A stretch of 9,954 nt of DNA from an uncultured Planctomycetales bacterium. Lineage in GTDB: Bacteria; Planctomycetota; Planctomycetia; Isosphaerales; Isosphaeraceae. Of the stretch, positions 6,311 through 9,954 are shown piece by piece (positions within the stretch are counted from its first letter, which is position 1; every line of letters starts with the position of its first letter). Location: the NCBI GenBank assembly GCA_937907525.1, contig CALCIB010000210.1, positions 1 through 9,954 on the forward strand, given 5' to 3'. The position numbers and the translations under genes are program-made. The notes below the pieces were generated by a model. That model worked only from the letters and a program-made list of their open reading frames with translations, did not search any database and was not told the origin of the DNA.

Positions 6311-8167
6311 TCACCGTTTGCCCCGCGCGGGGGCCGCGACGGGGCCGACGCGGGCGCGCATGGCCTGCATGGCGTCGCGGGCGGCGACCTGGGCGCCGAA
6401 GTCGGAATCGGCGGGGAGGCCCATCATGGCCTGAAGGGCGTCCTTGCCGCCCACGTCCTTGAGGATCCGGCACGCCTCGGTTCGGACCCTGGGGTCGCGA
6501 TCGCGCAAAAGCTCGATCAGCGCGGGTTCGGCGGCCGGGCCGAGCGCCTTCAGGGCCGGCCCCGCCTTGATGGAGTCCTCCCCCAGCCTCGCGGCCAACG
6601 GCCCCGCGGCTCGTGGGTCGCCTAGCTGGCCGAGGAGGTCCTCCGCCGCCCAGCGCGCGCCGAAGTCGGAGCGGTCGAGGATCTTGACGATCGCCGGGAC
6701 CGTGTCGTCGGTTCGCCACTGGACCATCGCCTTCATGACGTCGGTGACGGTGAAGCCGTCGGGGTCGTCCAGAAGCGTCGCGAGCGCCGCGTGGACCTCG
6801 GCGCGGCGGTCTTCGACGGGCGCCGTGCGGGCGATTCGGGACACGCCGTCCTTGCGCTTGCCGGGGTTGCCGGAGCGGAGGGCGAAGAGGGCCCTGGTGA
6901 GTTCGTCGGCGTCGTCGGGGGGCTTGGGGTCGTCGGCTTCCGGGTCGGGCGGGGTCATCGCCTTGATTTCCGCCTCGCGGGCCAGTCGGATTCGCTCCTG
7001 GGCCTCCTTGGCGGCGGCGACCTCGGCCGGTGGGATCGGCTCGGCCCTGACGAAGATCCGGCGGCCCTTCACCGTGACCGCGCCGTGGGGGATCTTCCGG
7101 GAGAGCGCCTTCGCGTCGTCCACCGGCCAGACCCGGTACGAGCCGCGCGGGTCGTCGCCTCCGAGTCGGTGGGACGCCTGGATTCCGCCGCCTTCTTGAA
7201 GGTCGTCGAGCGCGCGATGGAAGAAGGTCGCGTCGTCGTCGGCGTGGAGCCGGATGAAGACCTCGGCGAAGGCGGGCGGCGGGGGCGGCGGTTGGAAGTT
7301 CTCGGCTTGCTGGATCGCCCGTTCGACGGGACCGACCAACGGCTCGATGCGCGCGTTCAGTTGGACGCCGGCGGTCCCCAATCCCGGCAGGCCGGCGATG
7401 CGACGCGCCTCTTGCTGGACGCGGCCGACGACCCGGCGGCCCTCGCTGGCGGTTCGGCGGATCAGTTCGGCGTCCTCGGCGGGCGTGAGCCGGAACGGCG
7501 GCGGCTCGCGCCGAAGGTCGTCGACCATCCGCTGGCCCAGGCTCAAAAGCTGTTCCAGGGCGGACTTCAAGGAAGGCGCGTCATGCACGCCCGCCAGCAC
7601 GCCGGCCATCTGGTCGATCGCCGCGAGGCTGATTCGAGACTGCCGCTCGTGGCTGGAAAGGTCGCGCAACGGCTGGGGCGGTTGCAGCGGCGGCGGGAGC
7701 GGCCCAAGGTCCGGGTATTCGGCGACGTCGGCGTCCGGATCGTGACCGGTGACGGCGTTGACCACGCGGTCGAGGATCCCCGGCCCCGCTTGCGGCGGCT
7801 CGGCCGGCGGCCCTTTTTTCGCGTCGGGCGCGGGACCGCGACCGCCGCCGAGGGACGTCAGGCCGATGACCGCCGCGACCAGCAGGATCGCGACCGCCCC
7901 CAGCGTGATCATCAGGTTCGAGGAGGGTCCGCCGCCGGTCACCGTCGTCGTCGTCCGCCGCGAGGCCAGAGGCGCCGGCGCGACCGTCTCGCCGTCGGCC
8001 CCGTCGTCCAGCCAGGACCTGTCGGCGGGCGCGTCGCGTTCGTCGCGCGCCTCGTCCGAAACCTGGAAGACGTGGCCGCACTCCTTGCATCGGACCCTAC
8101 GGCCGACGAGCGAGGAATCCAGCCCCGAACGCTTCCCGCATCCCGGACAAACCGTCTGGATCTTCAT
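6311..8167 (-). CDS. Membrane-anchored zinc-ribbon protein with C-terminal HEAT-like repeats
   Basis: A 618-residue protein of unknown function with four visible parts. Residues 1-36 are an MJ0042-type zinc ribbon, with C7/C10 and C27/C30 as CPGC and CKEC and the typical LVGRRVRCKECGHVF. Residues ~85-106 are a single transmembrane helix. Residues ~108-300 are Pro-rich linkers around a helical, coiled-coil-like segment (170-290). Residues ~300-375 are a compact alpha/beta stretch. Residues ~420-605 are HEAT-like helical repeats (TVPAIVKILDRSD, GPLAARLGEDS, PALIELLRDRDPRVR). The start with the zinc ribbon suggests a cytoplasmic N-terminus and an exported C-terminus, where the repeats would bind a protein partner. 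This build is common in planctomycetes. The ATG at 8167 has GGAAGG about 6 nt upstream. The gene is 101 bp downstream of hicB on the same strand, but nothing suggests they share a function. Confidence 0.85.
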   Translation of the reverse strand: MKIQTVCPGCGKRSGLDSSLVGRRVRCKECGHVFQVSDEARDERDAPADRSWLDDGADGETVAPAPLASRRTTTTVTGGGPSSNLMITLGAVAILLVAAVIGLTSLGGGRGPAPDAKKGPPAEPPQAGPGILDRVVNAVTGHDPDADVAEYPDLGPLPPPLQPPQPLRDLSSHERQSRISLAAIDQMAGVLAGVHDAPSLKSALEQLLSLGQRMVDDLRREPPPFRLTPAEDAELIRRTASEGRRVVGRVQQEARRIAGLPGLGTAGVQLNARIEPLVGPVERAIQQAENFQPPPPPPAFAEVFIRLHADDDATFFHRALDDLQEGGGIQASHRLGGDDPRGSYRVWPVDDAKALSRKIPHGAVTVKGRRIFVRAEPIPPAEVAAAKEAQERIRLAREAEIKAMTPPDPEADDPKPPDDADELTRALFALRSGNPGKRKDGVSRIARTAPVEDRRAEVHAALATLLDDPDGFTVTDVMKAMVQWRTDDTVPAIVKILDRSDFGARWAAEDLLGQLGDPRAAGPLAARLGEDSIKAGPALKALGPAAEPALIELLRDRDPRVRTEACRILKDVGGKDALQAMMGLPADSDFGAQVAARDAMQAMRARVGPVAAPARGKR

Positions 8168-8268
8168 CGCGGCCTTCCACCGAGGGTCGAACGGGCCCAG
8201 CCTCCCCGCTTGCGTCGTTGGCTTATACCACGGATGGACGGGATCGGCAAGGTGCCCGACGCCTCGAT

Positions 8269-8484
8269 TCAGGCCGGCGCGAAAACGGTTCCGGCCTCGA
8301 CGGTGGGCTCGGGGACGGGCATGCCGTCCACTGTCAATCCCTCGATATGGAAGGCGACGGCCTCGCGGATCCGCCGCTCGGTTTCCTCGCGGGTCTTGCC
8401 AGTCGCCACGCAGCCGGGAAGGTCGGGGACGTAGGCCGACCAGTTGCGCTCGCCTCGCTCGTAGAGGACCGTGTACGCCTTCAT
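8269..8484 (-). CDS. hicB: HicB-family antitoxin
   Basis: A 71-residue protein with the HicB core: a beta strand (KAYTVLYERGERNWSAYVPD), the signature DLPGCVATG at 21-29, then a helix (TREETERRIREAVAFHIEGL) and the ending GMPVPEPT. HicB normally binds and blocks the HicA mRNA-cleaving toxin and represses its own operon. This version has only the degenerate RNase H-like domain and no helix-turn-helix or ribbon-helix-helix tail. The ATG at 8484 overlaps the hicA stop as ATGA, and GGAGG is found 7 nt upstream (minus strand of 8492-8496), inside hicA, so the two were built to be translated together. Because of the indel in hicA, an open frame also runs from the hicA start at 8673 straight through hicB, giving a possible 134-residue fusion product. 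Confidence 0.9.
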   Translation of the reverse strand: MKAYTVLYERGERNWSAYVPDLPGCVATGKTREETERRIREAVAFHIEGLTVDGMPVPEPTVEAGTVFAPA

Positions 8485-8673
8485 GCCTCGTCCTCCAAGT
8501 GAGCCTGCCGCCAGATGCTGGCCAGAGTCTTGGGATGAACGTCGTCGCGAAGATGTCCCGAGACGGTGACTCTCCCCGCCTTGTCGGAATGCTTCAACTG
8601 GCGATGGTCGCCGCGTGCGGATCACGATCCAGCCGTGTTGGTCGAGTCGCTTAAGCACCTCGCGAACCGTCAT
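8481..8673 (-). pseudogene. hicA: HicA-family mRNA interferase toxin, frameshifted
   Basis: Reading leftward from ATG 8673, the first 20 codons match a HicA N-terminus (MTVREVLKRLDQHGWIVIRT). The frame then leaves HicA. In the next frame it resumes at about 8610 as GDHRQLKHSDKAGRVTVSGH and LRDDVHPKTLASIWRQAHLE, and ends in TGA overlapping the hicB ATG. Both halves together are a normal ~64-residue HicA of the double-stranded RNA-binding-like fold, with the catalytic His in GDHR. Two extra bases at the CG-rich spot ACGCGGCGACC (minus strand of 8606-8616) would restore one frame and put that His at residue 24. The break is therefore best read as loss of one CG dinucleotide. As sequenced no full toxin is made. 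A TATACT (minus strand of 8754-8759) about 80 bp upstream could be the operon's -10 box, but it has no good -35. Confidence 0.85.
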
Positions 8674-8891
8674 GCCCGCGTCCGATCTTAGGGAGTCGAT
8701 GAGCGACCGCCGTCTCCGCGACGCTCCGCCTCGAAACTCCGACCGTCGCCATCAGTATACACGTCGCGGGGATCGCTCGGCGCGACCAACCGCCGCGGCG
8801 TCGGAACCGACCACCTCGCGGTCGCCGAGTCGTCCATCGGGAGCGAGAATCGCGCCGATTTGACACGATGGGATTGATGGATCAAATGGGC

Positions 8892-8920
8892 TTGACGTCC
8901 GCCCTGACTAGTCGTATCAT
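8892..8920 (+). promoter_or_regulatory. Sigma70-like promoter for the tandem-hairpin RNA
   Basis: TTGACG (8892-8897) and TATCAT (8915-8920) are separated by exactly 17 bp, so transcription should start near 8927. It is the best promoter match in the window and stands out in GC-rich sequence. It points at the repeat hairpins and DUF3800, and away from hicA, whose start lies 219 bp to the left on the other strand. Confidence 0.7.
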
Positions 8921-8964
8921 GTTACTAGAACGATCTGCTCGCCGATCACCGGCCCTCGGGTCGG

Positions 8965-9123
8965 GCGGCAAGTCCTACGGCCACCTCAACAGGGTGGCCG
9001 TAGTTGTTTTAGGGCTAGAGAACACATCTCGAACGTCCTTGCAAGGCATATAGATTTGTTATTGAGGACGCGCGGCGCGTCCCACGGCCACCCTGACACG
9101 GTGGCCGTAGTCGTTTTAGGGCT
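8965..9123 (+). repeat. Two 52-nt direct repeats, 107 bp period
   Basis: The units at 8965-9016 and 9072-9123 align without gaps, with 8 differences in 52 positions. Differences fall mainly in the loop (TCAACAG against CTGACAC) and just outside the stem, while the stem arm and tail GGTGGCCGTAGT-N-GTTTTAGGGCT are otherwise identical. Change in the loop with a conserved stem is what an RNA under structural selection would show. Two units with a 55-bp unrelated spacer do not make a CRISPR array. Confidence 0.85.
9084..9117 (+). terminator. Hairpin with short U-tract ahead of DUF3800, possible leaky terminator
   Basis: The 9-bp GC-rich stem ACGGCCACC/GGTGGCCGT with a 7-nt loop is followed by AGTCGTTTT. 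The U-tract is short and interrupted, so termination would be partial. A weak terminator between an RNA and its toxin gene sets their ratio in type III toxin-antitoxin loci; applying that here is inference. The first unit (8975-9010) has the same form. Confidence 0.35.
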
Positions 9124-9154
9124 TGGCGCAACCTCACGGAGCGGACGCGAGGCG

Positions 9155-9954
9155 ATGTATGTCTGCTATGTCGATGAATCGGGTGACACGAGCACGCTCA
9201 AGGATGACAAAGCCCAACCGGCCTTCATTATATGCGGTTTGATCGTTCGGCATGACCTGATTCATCGATTGACTCATGAATTCCTGGCTGTCAAGCAACG
9301 GTTCAACCCCAAGGCGCTGCCGCCCGGCTCGCACCGCATGGACTGGATTCGGGAAGAGGTGAAGGGAATCGACATACGCAAGGACGCATGCGAAACGAGA
9401 TACGCAAGGACGCATGCGAAACGAGCCGCAGAAAACGCACGCATGCGATCGGATATCTGGACAACGTCCTGGAATTGCTGGAGCGGCATCGCGTCCGACT
9501 CGTGGGGCGGGTTTCCATCAAGGCGTGGAACGAGGACGTGAAACATGCGTCAATTTACTCGAATCATATTCAATATATTTGCAAGCACTTCGATCATCGC
9601 CTGGCCCTCGATCGGACCTCGGGCATGGTCGTCATCGACGGCCGATCGCCAAGGCAGAACGTCGGCGCCTCGCATTCGATCTTCACGCAGAAGTTCAAGG
9701 CGGGAGGCGATGCGTATCCCCGTTTGATCGAGGCGCCCGCGTTTGGCAACAGCGGCAATCACGCCGAGCTGCAACTGGCGGATTTGGTGTGCTCGGCGTT
9801 CCTCTGGCCGATGACGATGCACGGCTATTGCGAGGGGAAAGTGAGCAGCATCCATGTCCGCGACGGCTACTGGCGGATCGGCGACCGTTACGGCGAGCGA
9901 ATCCAGAAGCTTCAGCACCGTTACCAAAACGCCGACGGGCGTTGGACTGGCGGG
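9155..9954 (+). pseudogene. DUF3800 protein, frameshifted by a 26-bp duplication, 3' end beyond window
   Basis: The ATG at 9155 (GAGG in the ribosome site) opens with the family signature YVDESGD at residues 5-11. As sequenced, the frame is lost at ~9400 and stops at 9541 after 128 residues. Dropping one copy of the 26-bp tandem repeat at 9374-9425 gives one open frame of 258 codons up to the window edge. It contains the usual later DUF3800 blocks: GIDIRK (71-76), THAIGYLDNVLELLERH, VVIDGR with D153, HSIFTQKF, AFGNSGNHAELQLADLVCSA with D201, and LQHRYQ. No exact biochemical role is known to me; D7, E8, D153 and D201 could form an RNase H-like metal site, which is inference. Parts of the gene (around 9545-9600) are more AT-rich than the neighbours, which suggests transfer. 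It follows the tandem-hairpin RNA by 31 bp, probably in one transcript. Confidence 0.85.
9374..9425 (+). repeat. Exact 26-bp tandem duplication inside DUF3800
   Basis: The unit begins ATACGCAAGGACGCATGCG and ends AAACGAG. It occurs at 9374-9399 and again at 9400-9425 with no mismatch. Twenty-six is not a multiple of three, so the second copy shifts the frame. A further CGCATGCGA lies just downstream (~9440), making the area rich in GCATGC palindromes. An exact repeat of this size can be recent and reversible. Confidence 0.95.

Larger units (their letters stand above)
8927..9123 (+). ncRNA. Candidate structured RNA of two tandem hairpin units, leader of DUF3800
   Basis: No protein is plausible here, yet the region has a strong promoter and regular structure. 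Unit 1 contains an 11-bp perfect stem (CTACGGCCACC at 8975-8985 with GGTGGCCGTAG at 8993-9003) and a 7-nt loop. Unit 2 has the same stem at 9084-9108, 9 bp perfect, also with a 7-nt loop. Each stem is followed by TTGTTTTAGGGCT or TCGTTTTAGGGCT. A smaller hairpin comes before each: CCGGCC/GGTCGG at 8949-8964, and GGACGCG/CGCGTCC at 9066-9082 with a CGG loop. Between the units is the palindrome CCTTGCAAGG (9037-9046). The layout recalls type III antitoxin RNAs, which are tandem repeats before a toxin gene. I also recall RNA motifs named after DUF3800 from comparative genomics, but I cannot say whether this is one. The ends are approximate, and it may simply be the mRNA leader. Confidence 0.6.

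Noticed and set aside
6791..8434. Long plus-strand open frame opposite the HEAT protein, running over hicB
   Set aside because: It crosses two genes and an intergenic gap, and the translation is compositionally biased.
8269..8673. A single 134-codon HicB-like gene
   Set aside because: Residues 22-63 match nothing, whereas the neighbouring frame holds the HicA C-terminus with ATGA overlap and a proper ribosome site for hicB. Two genes with a frameshift explain it better, though the fusion may be translated.
8651..8885. Small minus-strand open frames upstream of hicA
   Set aside because: Arg/Ser-rich, overlapping one another, with no ribosome site or family. The region is better read as the hicAB leader.
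8965..9123. CRISPR array or tracrRNA, because of the GTTTTAGGGCT tail
   Set aside because: There are only two units with unequal flanks, no cas gene and no anti-repeat pairing. The resemblance to a Cas9 repeat is limited to a few bases.

Overview
The window looks like chromosome from a high-GC planctomycete, most likely an Isosphaeraceae relative. This rests on an MJ0042-type zinc-ribbon/transmembrane/HEAT protein, GTG start use, and dispersed intergenic inverted repeats containing a GAGTCACGGAGG core, which I associate with these genomes. The assignment is inference; there is no rRNA or marker gene here.

Layout. 1-1800: a SUKH (SMI1/KNR4) gene on the minus strand lies between inverted copies of a REP-like repeat; the right-hand copy is one arm of a ~277 bp REPIN-like palindrome. 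1822-4000: a metallo-beta-lactamase-fold hydrolase and a eukaryote-type cyclophilin, both minus strand, are separated by a second REP palindrome that has been split by a 210 bp nested inverted-repeat element. 4152-6080: a CLC-family chloride channel/transporter with two C-terminal CBS domains, divergent from the cyclophilin. 6081-6310: a convergent intergenic region holding another inverted-repeat pair around an AT-rich core. 6311-8167: a membrane-anchored zinc-ribbon/HEAT-repeat protein, minus strand.

The right end (8269-9954) is an accessory patch. A hicAB toxin-antitoxin pair reads leftward, with hicA broken by a two-base loss that puts its first codons in frame with hicB. Reading rightward is a strong sigma70-like promoter, then two 52-nt direct repeats 107 bp apart that fold into GC-rich hairpins followed by short U-tracts, then a DUF3800 gene. 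This promoter / tandem structured RNA / DUF3800 arrangement resembles a type III toxin-antitoxin locus and is the most interesting part of the window. The DUF3800 gene is itself interrupted by an exact 26 bp tandem duplication; removing one copy restores an open frame to the window edge. So two adjacent toxin/defence-like genes each carry a simple frameshifting indel, which points to decay, phase variation or assembly error.

The housekeeping-like genes (hydrolase, cyclophilin, CLC, HEAT protein) show no shared pathway. The repeats sit only between genes and probably affect transcript ends rather than encoding protein.
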